The notes beneath the pieces were generated by a model that saw nothing but the letters and a program-made list of their open reading frames with translations, was not told where the DNA came from and searched no databases. Position numbers and translations under genes: made by a program. A stretch of 64,000 bases of DNA, taken from assembly GCA_963850765.1 (NCBI GenBank), contig CAWKMN010000003.1, positions 682,001 through 746,000 of the forward strand. Reading direction: 5' to 3'. Position 1 is the stretch's first letter; each line of letters opens with the position of its first letter. The DNA comes from CAWKMN01 sp963850765. Lineage in GTDB: Bacteria > Chloroflexota > Anaerolineae > Aggregatilineales > Aggregatilineaceae. This document shows, in pieces, positions 17,205 through 25,243 of the stretch.

Positions 17205-17255
17205 ATCCGTACCTCAAAACTCACGACTCACAGACTCATGACTCAACGCCTGAGC
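17205..17255. repeat. Heptad tandem repeat
   Basis: Successive 7-base units ACTCACG, ACTCACA, GACTCAT and GACTCAA lie in the gap between two plus-strand genes. Related 7-base-period repeats occur in several other gaps of this window. The rest of the 17166-17348 gap holds only a TAAAAT -10-like hexamer (17294-17299). Confidence 0.6.
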
Positions 17256-17348
17256 ATGGGGCAGGCGTGGGTTTAAGTTCATCCTTTTTGCGCTAAAATA
17301 ACCCCGTTTGGAGACACCCGGATTGTGATCCGATAAGTGAGGACACTC

Positions 17349-19049
17349 ATGCATCGTCTGTTTATCGTATCGATCAGCCTGCTTACCCTGCTGGCGGCTG
17401 TGTGGACGCCGGCCAGCGCGTCACCCGCTGCTCAGAGCGGCGACCCTGTGACGCTTCAGATTGCCATGCCCGCGCCGGTCAGCCTGGATCCCGCCCAGTT
17501 GTCGCGCTTTGACCTGCCAACGCGCGATCTGGTGGAGAATCTGTTCGTTGGGCTGACACGCTTTAATCCGCAAACCCGTCAGGCCGAGCCGATGCTGGCC
17601 GAAAGCTGGTCCGTGAGTGAGGACGGTCTCACCTGGACGTTTACCCTGCGGGATGATGTTCAGTGGGTGCGTTATGATGCGTCGGCCGAGGACGTGATCG
17701 CGGTGCGGCCGGTGGCCGCGGGGGATGTCGTGTACGCGATCCAACGCGCCTGCGATCCGCTGCGCCCATCGCCGGTGACGTCCAACCTGATGATCGTCAA
17801 GGGCTGTCTGACGGTCGCCAACGCGTTTCCTGAGATCATCGACGACCTGTTTATCGCGCGCGAAATTGGCGTCCGCGCCACCGGCCCCAATACGCTGGAG
17901 ATCGATCTGCTGTTCCCGGCGGCCTATTTCCCATCACTGCTGAGCGCGCCTGAGTTCCGCCCGCTGGCCCGCGAGTCGGTCCGCGAGTCTGAAATGGGCT
18001 GGGCAAGCAGCGCCGACCTGATGACCAGCGGCCCCTATGCGCTGCAAGCATGGGATGCCGAGGGGATGACACTGGTCCGCAACCCGTCCTGGCCGGATGC
18101 CTATGCCGGCAATATCGAGCGGGTCGAGGTCACGTACCGCGCAGAAGGCGCGCCGGCTTCGTCGCTCATGTCGCGCGGCCAGATCGATATGGCCCGGCTG
18201 GCCCCCGAAGAGACCGCGGCGGCACAGGCGGCCTATCCCGATCAAGTGCATGTCACCGAGGGCACGTCGCTGACTATGCTCGGTTTCTCCTATGACCGCG
18301 CGCTGGTCTCCACGCCCGAAATCCGGCGCGCGCTGGCCCAGGCGATTGACCGGGACGCGCTCGTCCAGCAGTTTTTCCCCGGCGCAGCGCAGGCCGTCAC
18401 GGGATTTACGCCCCAGGGTGTGATCGCCGCACCCGACTGGGAAAACAGCCTGTATAACCCAACCGCGGCGCAGTCACTCTACAGCGCCGCCGGTTATGAA
18501 GCCTGCAACAATGTCCCCGAACCGATGATCGTGCTGGTGCCGGATGACGATCCACTCTGGGCCGAAGTCGGAGCGGGGATCACCGGGCAGTGGTCGTCCG
18601 TGCTGGGCTGCAATCCGGTGCTGTTTGAGGTCGAACCCCTGCCCCGCACGCTGATGATCGAGCTGGCGCATTCCGCCTATGACCCGGAAAAAGTCACCCG
18701 CTCGCATATCTGGCTGACAACCTGGAGCGCGGATTATCTCGATGCGAATGCGTGGATTGTGGATGCGCTGCACTGCCGCTACGGCTATATCCACACCGGG
18801 CGCGCCTGTGGCCCGGCGGACGATCTCATGGATCGTGCGGCCTTCGAGTCCGATCCGGCCGCACGCGCGGATCTGTATGCGCAGGCCGAAGAACTGCTCT
18901 TCGGTCCGAACGGCGATTACCCCGTTGTCCCGCTCTTTATCTCCACGTCGGCGTGGCTGCAGCAGCCGTGGCTGACCGAGGTCAACGAGTATGGTTCAGC
19001 CCGTTTTGATCTGTGGATGATCGACGCCAGCGCGCAGTCCGGTGCCTGA
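17349..19049 (+). CDS. Extracytoplasmic solute-binding protein, family 5 (peptide/nickel ABC type)
   Basis: About 566 residues with a signal peptide (HRLFIVSISLLTLLAAVWTPASA). The SBP_bac_5 layout follows: LQIAMPAPVSLDPAQLSRFD, LVENLFVGLTRFNPQTRQAEPMLAESW, SEDGLTWTFTLRDDVQW, later DRALVSTPEIRRALAQAIDRDALVQ and GFTPQGVI. Such proteins capture oligopeptides or other solutes for an ABC importer. No permease or ATPase genes are nearby, so it is an orphan binding protein. The ATG at 17349 is preferred to GTG at 17337 because GAGG lies 7 bases upstream. The Cys needed for a lipoprotein is not obvious. Confidence 0.88.
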   Translation: MHRLFIVSISLLTLLAAVWTPASASPAAQSGDPVTLQIAMPAPVSLDPAQLSRFDLPTRDLVENLFVGLTRFNPQTRQAEPMLAESWSVSEDGLTWTFTLRDDVQWVRYDASAEDVIAVRPVAAGDVVYAIQRACDPLRPSPVTSNLMIVKGCLTVANAFPEIIDDLFIAREIGVRATGPNTLEIDLLFPAAYFPSLLSAPEFRPLARESVRESEMGWASSADLMTSGPYALQAWDAEGMTLVRNPSWPDAYAGNIERVEVTYRAEGAPASSLMSRGQIDMARLAPEETAAAQAAYPDQVHVTEGTSLTMLGFSYDRALVSTPEIRRALAQAIDRDALVQQFFPGAAQAVTGFTPQGVIAAPDWENSLYNPTAAQSLYSAAGYEACNNVPEPMIVLVPDDDPLWAEVGAGITGQWSSVLGCNPVLFEVEPLPRTLMIELAHSAYDPEKVTRSHIWLTTWSADYLDANAWIVDALHCRYGYIHTGRACGPADDLMDRAAFESDPAARADLYAQAEELLFGPNGDYPVVPLFISTSAWLQQPWLTEVNEYGSARFDLWMIDASAQSGA

Positions 19050-19068
19050 TCAAGAGCTCTCACCCCTG

Positions 19069-19180
19069 GCCCCTCCCTAAATCCCTCCCCACAGGGTGGA
19101 GAGGGACTTGCAGCGCGTTGGGCTGCCGGCGCGTCTCCCCTTTCTCCACATTGTGGGGAAAGGGGCCAGGGGATAGAGGC
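19069..19180. repeat. GC-rich palindromic intergenic element, full copy
   Basis: It begins CCCTCCCTAAATCCCTCCCC, continues GGAGAGGGACTTG, and ends CCCCTTTCTCC...GGGGAAAGGGGCC. It matches the copy at 7922-8031 in order and orientation. The spacer (about 30 bases) differs between copies. It lies between convergent genes. Confidence 0.8.
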
Positions 19181-19198
19181 TAACGTGCAACACGCTCC

Positions 19199-20101
19199 CT
19201 AATTCGACCGCTGTGTGAAATTCACCCAATATGAGGTAACGGTCGTAATGGTCTCGCCATCGACCACGACTTCACACGGCACCGCCTCGACGGTGGGCGG
19301 ATCCGATACCAGTGTGGACAGCATCACGGTGTAACTCAACCCCGGTGACATTTGAAAATCCGCATAGCCCGGCTCGCGTTCGGGTTTCAGGCCGGTGTAG
19401 AACGTATCATTCTGGTTGCCGCTCCACATCACCTGAACCGGCACACCCGGCATACCCTGACCGAGCCGGTCGTATACCCGCACCTCGATCATCCCGCTCG
19501 CGTCCGGATTGCAGAACGATTGCAGGCGGTTCAGTTCGTATCCACCTGACGCGGGTGTGCCCGTCGGCTCGATGGCCTGGAACGGGGTGTTAGTCGGGAT
19601 GGGTGGCGTCGCCGTTTTGGTGGGCGGTGGGGTGAGCGTCGGCGTCAGGGTCAGCGTGGGGATCGGCGTGGCGAACGCAACCGGCCCCGGCGTGGGGAAC
19701 ATACCTGTCGCGCAGTCGCTCGCCCCTTGCGGCTCGTAAAGCTGGTTCAGCGCGCGAATGACGCGAATGTCGCTGTTGGTCACGGTTTTGCCCTGCTTAA
19801 CCCGGTCGCAGGCGACCTGGGCGACCGTGGTCCAGACGGCGCGGTCTGGGCTGACAGCATGCAGGCGGTCAAAGGCCAGATCAAGATCGCGGTTCTGCGC
19901 ATAGCTCAGTGCCACCGCGACGACATAATTCTCGCGTGCCTGCGGGTTCAACTGCCACGGCGCGGTATTGTGCTCCACCACCGGATCGATTTCCCAGGTA
20001 TAGATGAGGCCAAAGGCCACGCCCAGGCCGATCCCCAACACCAGCGCCAGCCAGGAAATCCCACTACCCGATCGCTTCACGTGCATGTCAGACATAGACA
20101 C
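19199..20101 (-). CDS. Membrane-anchored protein with Thr/Pro linker
   Basis: A 300-residue protein. One transmembrane helix (about 15-35, LALVLGIGLGVAFGLIYTW) is followed by a helical domain (ENYVVAVALSYAQNRDLDLAFDRLHAV), then a Thr/Pro-rich linker (TPIPTLTLTPTLTPPPTKTATPP). A C-terminal beta-sandwich-like domain (MIEVRVYDRLGQGMPGVPVQV and YADFQMSPGLSYTV) resembles a carboxypeptidase-regulatory-like or Ig-like module. The helical part is homologous to the next protein, pointing to tandem duplication. Function is unknown; probably exposed on the outer face of the membrane. Confidence 0.7.
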   Translation of the reverse strand: MSMSDMHVKRSGSGISWLALVLGIGLGVAFGLIYTWEIDPVVEHNTAPWQLNPQARENYVVAVALSYAQNRDLDLAFDRLHAVSPDRAVWTTVAQVACDRVKQGKTVTNSDIRVIRALNQLYEPQGASDCATGMFPTPGPVAFATPIPTLTLTPTLTPPPTKTATPPIPTNTPFQAIEPTGTPASGGYELNRLQSFCNPDASGMIEVRVYDRLGQGMPGVPVQVMWSGNQNDTFYTGLKPEREPGYADFQMSPGLSYTVMLSTLVSDPPTVEAVPCEVVVDGETITTVTSYWVNFTQRSN

Positions 20102-20107
20102 CTGAAC

Positions 20108-20497
20108 TCATGGATTGAACGAGGCTGTAGGCACAGGGGTTGAACGGTAAATTTCCATCCCTGGGGTGAGCCGGCCAACCGCCTCGGCCAGCGCGACCAT
20201 CGGGGCAATAAATGGAACATTACTCTGGCTGATCAGCCGCTCGGTCAGGTCTTGAATGTAATCAAAAATATTCTCTTTACCGAGAGGCTGAAGCCGGGTC
20301 AGCGCGCCGTTGACGTCCTGCTCATAGACGTATCCCTCCGCGACCATGACCGTATAATCTTCCTGGTAACGCGGGGCCAGGTTCGACATCGCGCTGTTCG
20401 TATATTCCACCGGGAACTGCTCCCACCCCAGGAATAACCCGGCGGCCAGCCCCACCAGGACGCCGATCAACAATGAACCCAGGTATCGTTGTCTCAT
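20108..20497 (-). CDS. Small membrane-anchored paralogue of the preceding linker protein
   Basis: A 129-residue protein with a membrane helix (LLIGVLVGLAAGLFLGW). Its domain PVEYTNSAMSNLAPRYQEDY aligns with PVVEHNTAPWQLNPQARENY of its neighbour, and VMVAEGYVYEQDVNGALTRL aligns with VAVALSYAQNRDLDLAFDRL. It lacks the linker and C-terminal domain. Gap to the neighbour is 6 bases, so one operon. Function is unknown. Confidence 0.7.
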   Translation of the reverse strand: MRQRYLGSLLIGVLVGLAAGLFLGWEQFPVEYTNSAMSNLAPRYQEDYTVMVAEGYVYEQDVNGALTRLQPLGKENIFDYIQDLTERLISQSNVPFIAPMVALAEAVGRLTPGMEIYRSTPVPTASFNP

Positions 20498-20640
20498 TCT
20501 ATCCCTGCCTGCCTGGACCGTTCAATCACCTTGTTATAATCCGCATAAGGCCGATCACACAAATCGTGGCCGGAGCCAGCACCCGGCAATATAAAAGCCG
20601 GGGCACGATTTGGCCTCGGCTTGGGTCTTGCGCTACACTG

Positions 20641-20722
20641 TGCCGAAGGTGGGAGTTGAACCCACACGGGTTTCCCCGCGCGATTTTGAGTCGCGTGCGT
20701 CTGCCATTCCGCCACTTCGGCA
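20641..20722 (-). tRNA. tRNA-Leu (CAA)
   Basis: The minus strand folds as a cloverleaf with a 7-bp acceptor stem (TGCCGAA/TTCGGCA), D-arm GGCGGAATGGCAGACGC, anticodon loop CTCAAAA (anticodon CAA), a short variable arm and TTCAACTCC T-loop. CCA is not encoded. Confidence 0.93.
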
Positions 20723-20806
20723 ATTGTGCCGTAAGTATAGGCGTTTTCCGGCTTCCCGTCAAGGCGCAGGGCGCACGGCGCAGCAGGCGGATCGAACACA
20801 AACCTT

Positions 20807-21400
20807 ATGGACGAAAGCACCCTGATTCAAGCGGCCAAACGCGGTGATGTCGACTCGTTCAACCGGATCGTGCTGGCCTACCAGGACACGGCCTATACGG
20901 TTGCCTACCGCATCATGGGCGAACCCGATGCGGCTGCCGATGCCGCGCAGGAAGCGTTTATCTCCGCCTATCAAAAGCTGCACCAGTTTCGCGGTGAGCA
21001 CTTTAAGCCCTGGCTGATGCGCATCGTGACCAATGCCTGTTATGACGAGCTGCGCCGCCGCCAGCGCCGCCCTGCCCTCTCCCTGGATGAGCTGCACGAG
21101 GTCCAGGCCGCGGCGGGGCTGGACCTGCACAGCCCGCAGGAAAACCCGGAACAGCACGCGCAGCGCCGCGAACTGAACAGCGCCATCCAGGATTGTCTCG
21201 GCGATCTGCCCGACGATCAGCGCGTGATCGCCGTTCTGTCCGATGTCGAGGGATACGCCTACCAGGAGATCGCGGAGATCACCAGCCTGCCGCTGGGCAC
21301 GGTGAAATCGCGCCTGAGCCGGGCGCGCGGCCGTCTGCGCGATTGTCTGCGCGAAGTACGGGAACTTTTGCCGGCCGAATACCGTCTGATGAACGAATGA
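20807..21400 (+). CDS. ECF-family RNA polymerase sigma factor
   Basis: A 197-residue protein with sigma region 2 (about 10-90: FNRIVLAYQDTAYTVAYRIM, AADAAQEAFISAYQKLHQFR, WLMRIVTNACYDELRRRQRR) and region 4 (about 125-185: AIQDCLGDLPDDQRVIAVLS, YQEIAEITSLPLGTVKSRLS). It directs RNA polymerase to a stress or envelope regulon. It is followed 50 bases later by a membrane protein with an anti-sigma-like N-terminus and then by a NUDIX gene. The target promoter motif cannot be read from this window. Confidence 0.93.
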   Translation: MDESTLIQAAKRGDVDSFNRIVLAYQDTAYTVAYRIMGEPDAAADAAQEAFISAYQKLHQFRGEHFKPWLMRIVTNACYDELRRRQRRPALSLDELHEVQAAAGLDLHSPQENPEQHAQRRELNSAIQDCLGDLPDDQRVIAVLSDVEGYAYQEIAEITSLPLGTVKSRLSRARGRLRDCLREVRELLPAEYRLMNE

Positions 21401-21450
21401 ATAAGCAACTCAAGGCGCGCCAGAGCCGCGCCAGGATGCCGTAAGACATC

Positions 21451-22628
21451 ATGACTGTCTCACCCCAAATCCCTTCCGAACACGACCAGCACCTCCTGTC
21501 CGCCTATCTGGATGGGGCGCTGTCGAGCCGTGAGAAGGCGATGCTCGAACAACGACTCGCGCGCGATCCGGCCCTGCGCGCGGAACTGGATCACCTGCGC
21601 GACACCGTGGCGCTGCTGCGCGATCTGCCACGCCTGAAGGCCCCGCGCGACTTTACGCTCGATCCGCAGCGCTACGCGCGTCCGCTGCCCTGGTGGAAGC
21701 GGCTGTTTACGCTCGAAATGGCGCTGCAATTCTCCGGCGCACTCGGTGCCGCCGCCTCGCTGATTCTGATCGTCACGGCGGTGCTGCTCACCGGGGACAG
21801 CAGCAACGATGCCGCGAAGCTAAGCGATCAGGCCCAGGATGGACAGACCGCGCCGGATCAGTCATCGTCTCAGGTGGCGCTGCAATTCACGGCGACGGCG
21901 CTCCGCCGCACCCTGACGTTGGACGATACTGCCCTGGCTGAAGAAACCGCCATCAGCTTTGCCGGCGAGGAATTCCAGAGCACGATGGCCGCGCAGAGTG
22001 CGTATTATGCGACTCACCAGCCGGCCACGGCCACACACCTCCCTGCCGAAGCACCCGCCCCTGGCCCGATGATGGAAGCGGATCAGGTCGAATCCGGCAC
22101 CTTCAGCACCGAGAGTCAGGCTGAGGGAGAGGTTGGCGCAGCGATGCCATCCGCCCCTCTGGGAACCGAACAAGAAAATACGATGATGCAGCAGGACGAA
22201 GACTACGCGCCCGCTGAAGCCGCCGGTGCTGGTGGTGAGAGCGCCGCTGAAGCGCCGCGGACAGTGCTGCCGGAGCCGGTCCGCCCCTGGAACCCGGTCT
22301 GGCCGCGCCCCCGGCCGGATTCGCACCGACGCTGGCCGGAACCCCTACCCTTGCCGCTGGTAACGCGTTCCGGGAAGGACCTGATGACACGGCAGCGACC
22401 GAGGAATTGCAGGCACTCGACAACGAGCCCGCGTTCACGCAGACCCCACTTGAAGCGGCCGCAGTCGTTACCAATACGCCCCAATCCGCACCCGCTGAGG
22501 AGCGTGGGTCAGACGAGAACGGCGAAGCCGAGTCGTCTCCCGACTGGCCGCTGATTGTCGTCGGCGCGATCGTGCTGGCGGCGTCGGCGCTGCTGTTTGG
22601 CATCGGGCGCAGGATGGCGCGCGGATGA
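21451..22628 (+). CDS. Membrane-bound anti-sigma factor-like protein (frameshifted)
   Basis: The N-terminus (HLLSAYLDGALSSREKAMLE and ELDHLRDTVALLRDLP) has the helical layout of the anti-sigma zinc-finger domain but lacks its HxxxCxxC metal site. A membrane helix (about 90-115, LGAAASLILIVTAVLLTG) and a long low-complexity extracytoplasmic region follow. The frame breaks between about 22240 and 22300. The other frame continues with an Ala/Pro-rich stretch, LQALDNEPAFTQTPLE, and a second membrane helix ending GIGRRMARG, with its stop at 22628 overlapping the NUDIX start. It presumably holds the ECF sigma at the membrane. It has two membrane spans if the frame is restored. Confidence 0.75.
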
Positions 22629-23122
22629 GGCCGCCGATCAACTACTGCCAGGTGTGCGGCCATGCGCTGATCGATCATTTCGCCTACGGCAAACAGCGCC
22701 GCGCCTGCCCGGACTGCGGTTATATCCATTTCCAGGATCCCAAGGTGGCTGCGGTGATCTTCATCGAGCAGGAAGGGCGCGTTCTGCTGGTGCGCCGTGC
22801 CATCAATCCCGAGCGGGGCAAGTGGGCGCTGCCGGCTGGCTACATTGACGATGGGGAGGATCCGCGCGAAGCTGCGATCCGCGAAGTTCGCGAGGAAACG
22901 GGCCTGGATGTGGAAATCACGGAACTTGTCGATGTGCAGAGCGGACCGCACACCCTCGGCGCATCGATCGTGATCATCTATGCGGCCCGCGTGGTTAGCG
23001 GCACCGCCTGTCCGCTGGACGATGCCGACGCCGTGCTGTGGCTCGCTGCCAGTGATCCGGTGCCGGATCTCGCCTTCGAGAGCACGCGCCGGATGCTCGA
23101 TCAGTGGCTTGCCCGCCGCTAG
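22625..23122 (+). CDS. NUDIX hydrolase with zinc ribbon
   Basis: A 165-residue protein. An N-terminal zinc ribbon (CQVCG at 8-12, CPDCG at 29-33) is followed by a NUDIX domain with a complete box: GYIDDGEDPREAAIREVREE then TGLDVE. Zinc-ribbon NUDIX proteins typically hydrolyse ADP-ribose, NADH or related dinucleotides to remove toxic or signalling metabolites. ATG at 22625 overlaps the stop of the anti-sigma-like gene, so it belongs to the same operon. The exact substrate is not determinable. Confidence 0.92.
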   Translation: MRPPINYCQVCGHALIDHFAYGKQRRACPDCGYIHFQDPKVAAVIFIEQEGRVLLVRRAINPERGKWALPAGYIDDGEDPREAAIREVREETGLDVEITELVDVQSGPHTLGASIVIIYAARVVSGTACPLDDADAVLWLAASDPVPDLAFESTRRMLDQWLARR

Positions 23123-23157
23123 TGAATGTTATGAACTTCTGAACTCTTTGGATGAGA

Positions 23158-23305
23158 AGAGCAGTCAGCTATCAGCTTTCAGCAGTCAGCCAAAAGCAAA
23201 ACCCGGATCGGGATCACCCAGCCATTTTCAGCCAAGCACCTGTCATCGGATTTTGGGCTTTTGGTTTTTAGCTGAAAGCTGATTGCTGAAGGCTGAAAGC
23301 TCCTC
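23158..23305. repeat. Inverted heptad-repeat element
   Basis: One arm has 7-base units AGTCAGC, TATCAGC, TTTCAGC and AGTCAGC. About 90 bases later the other arm reads TTTTAGC, TGAAAGC, TGATTGC, TGAAGGC and TGAAAGC, complementary to the first. The whole can fold as a long hairpin between convergent genes. No gene is seen in 23123-23334. Confidence 0.65.
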
Positions 23306-23334
23306 GGCAGAGTGCCTGGAGTACATAACACGCG

Positions 23335-24243
23335 CTAGTGGTTATTCCCCACCTCTTTGACGGTCATCTGCCATTCCTGAACCAGCCACAGCTTGCTGTA
23401 CAGCCGGATCAGGAACGGGACGTAGCGCTCGACCAGCACGCCAATGATCTCCAGCGGCCCGCCCAGGATCACCTCACGGTCGCCGTGGACCAGCGCCAGC
23501 ACGGCGCGTTCGGCCACCTCATCGGGATCTTCGATCCGGAAACCGTAGCGCCGGAGCAGGTCCTCCGCGTCAGGTGGCAGCATGTCCGTATTGGTCCAGG
23601 TGGGCAGGATCAGCGTGACATGGACTCCGGTGCCCGAGAGTTCACGGCGAAGTAAATCGCTAAAACCCGATAACCCATACTTGCTGGCCACGTAGGACGT
23701 AAAGCCCGGTACGGCTACACGCCCCAACCCGGACCCGACATTGAGGATGTACCCGCTGCGGTTAGCGAGCATGTAGGGCAGCACGAGTTGAGTCAGACGG
23801 ATCGCGGACCACAGATTGACGCGAATGATCTGCTCGACCTGTTCGGGGGGCTGAAGGTGCAGCGGCCCACCCTGAGACACGCCCGCGTTATTTACCAGAA
23901 TATCGATCCGTCCAAAGGTTTCTACGGTGAGGTTGATGACGTTCTGCAACTGCTGTTCGTCGCCGATGTCGGCGGGCACCACGAGCACATCGCTCGTATA
24001 CGGCTCGATCTCGCGCCGCACCGCTTCCAGGCGCTCCTCGCGCCGCGCGACGAGCACCACCTTGGCCGCACGCCGCGCAAAGGCGAACGCCAGCGCCCGC
24101 CCGATGCCGGATGACGCGCCGGTGATGATGACCACCTTTTCATTCAAGACCAGCGTCGAATGCTCGGGACGAAAATAGCGGAACAGCCAGTACACGCCTC
24201 CCGCCAGCGCACCTCCCCATAACAAACGGCGTCCCCATTGCAT
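23335..24243 (-). CDS. Membrane-tethered short-chain dehydrogenase/reductase
   Basis: A 302-residue classical SDR preceded by an N-terminal hydrophobic segment (RRLLWGGALAGGVYWLFRYF). Motifs: VVIITGASSGIGRALA (cofactor loop), DILVNNAGVSQGG, the catalytic Ser in LNVGSGLGRVAVPG, and YVASKYG (Tyr-x3-Lys). The basic residues after the first strand (VARREERL) suggest NADP(H) preference. The substrate is probably hydrophobic, given the membrane anchor. It shares the strand with the methyltransferase 40 bases upstream. Confidence 0.88.
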   Translation of the reverse strand: MQWGRRLLWGGALAGGVYWLFRYFRPEHSTLVLNEKVVIITGASSGIGRALAFAFARRAAKVVLVARREERLEAVRREIEPYTSDVLVVPADIGDEQQLQNVINLTVETFGRIDILVNNAGVSQGGPLHLQPPEQVEQIIRVNLWSAIRLTQLVLPYMLANRSGYILNVGSGLGRVAVPGFTSYVASKYGLSGFSDLLRRELSGTGVHVTLILPTWTNTDMLPPDAEDLLRRYGFRIEDPDEVAERAVLALVHGDREVILGGPLEIIGVLVERYVPFLIRLYSKLWLVQEWQMTVKEVGNNH

Positions 24244-24282
24244 AACGTTCTCCCTCCGCGAAAGTGTAAGTACCAGCCCGTA

Positions 24283-25068
24283 TCAGCCCTGTTTGCGCGC
24301 GATCAAAATCTGGTTTACGCCCAGCGAGAGCGGCGTCCACGTCGTGCGTGTCATCACTTGCAGCAGCGCCGGCAGCCCCAACGCCCCGAACTGGATCACC
24401 TTGGGGATGACCGGGAAATACGGCACATCCCACAGCCCGTCGCCAAAGTGCCGCAGCACGCGAAAGCCGCTGGCCTCGCACCACGATCGCCACTGCGCCG
24501 GGGATTGCACGTTGATATGCGTCGGGTCTTTGCCGATCGCGTCCGTCTTGACGTCCTTGAAACGCCGCAGGCTGTAACCCGGATTAGGTGTCGCGAACAG
24601 GAACAACCCACCCGGCTGCAAGATACGCCGCACCTGACGGATCGTGTCGGCAGGGTCGGGCAGATGTTCGACCAGATGCAGCGCCACCACAGCCGCAAAC
24701 GAACCATCCTCAAAGCGCGACAGGTCATCCGCGCTCATCACGATCCCTTCGGCACGCGGCGCATTCCGCTGTAACTGCTGGATGCTGTAGTCCGCGATGT
24801 CAATGCCGACACAGGCAAAATCCTCTTGCAGCAGACCGAGCAGATGCCCCAGGCCGCAGCCCATCTCCAGCAGCCGGCTGCCGCCGGATAGGCGGTCGCC
24901 CGGCGGCGCGTATCGCCGCACCAGGGCCGCGTAGTAGCGCCGCGCGAACCAGTACATGCTGAACCGGCCCAGCGGGCGATCCGCATAGTTATAACTCTCG
25001 AAATAGTGCTGGCCGTATTCGTCCAGGGGCACCTGCGGTGCTGCGCGGTCGGATGTGTTCTCGCTCAT
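24283..25068 (-). CDS. Class I SAM-dependent methyltransferase
   Basis: About 261 residues from ATG 25068 (MSENTSDRAAPQ); an upstream ATG at 25101 is possible. Motif I is LLEMGCGLGHLLGLL and the acidic end of strand 2 is VGIDIADYS. Motif III/IV has AVVALHLVEHLPDP, and later comes RILQPGGLFLFATPNP, the pattern of UbiE/COQ5-like and quinone or lipid methyltransferases. The Tyr/Phe-rich N-terminus (EYGQHYFESYNY) resembles those of methyltransferases acting on surface glycans. Substrate unknown. Confidence 0.87.
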   Translation of the reverse strand: MSENTSDRAAPQVPLDEYGQHYFESYNYADRPLGRFSMYWFARRYYAALVRRYAPPGDRLSGGSRLLEMGCGLGHLLGLLQEDFACVGIDIADYSIQQLQRNAPRAEGIVMSADDLSRFEDGSFAAVVALHLVEHLPDPADTIRQVRRILQPGGLFLFATPNPGYSLRRFKDVKTDAIGKDPTHINVQSPAQWRSWCEASGFRVLRHFGDGLWDVPYFPVIPKVIQFGALGLPALLQVMTRTTWTPLSLGVNQILIARKQG

Positions 25069-25182
25069 AAGTTTCCAACTTCCAGATCGTTGGCGTATCA
25101 CAATACGCCCCTACGGATACCATTTGATATACACGGGACACGCCAATTCCCTCACTGACATTGTAATGGGATGCAGCCGATC

Positions 25183-25218
25183 CAACAAAAATGAGGCAGC
25201 CTGCTCAGGCCGCCTCAT
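25183..25218 (-). terminator. Terminator of the nuo operon
   Basis: On the minus strand ATGAGGC-G-GCCT pairs with AGGC-T-GCCTCAT across a GAGC loop, then TTTTTGTTGG. It lies 26 bases after the nuoN stop. This is a textbook intrinsic terminator. Confidence 0.9.
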
Positions 25219-25243
25219 CACCCGTGAACAGTCAAACCCACCG

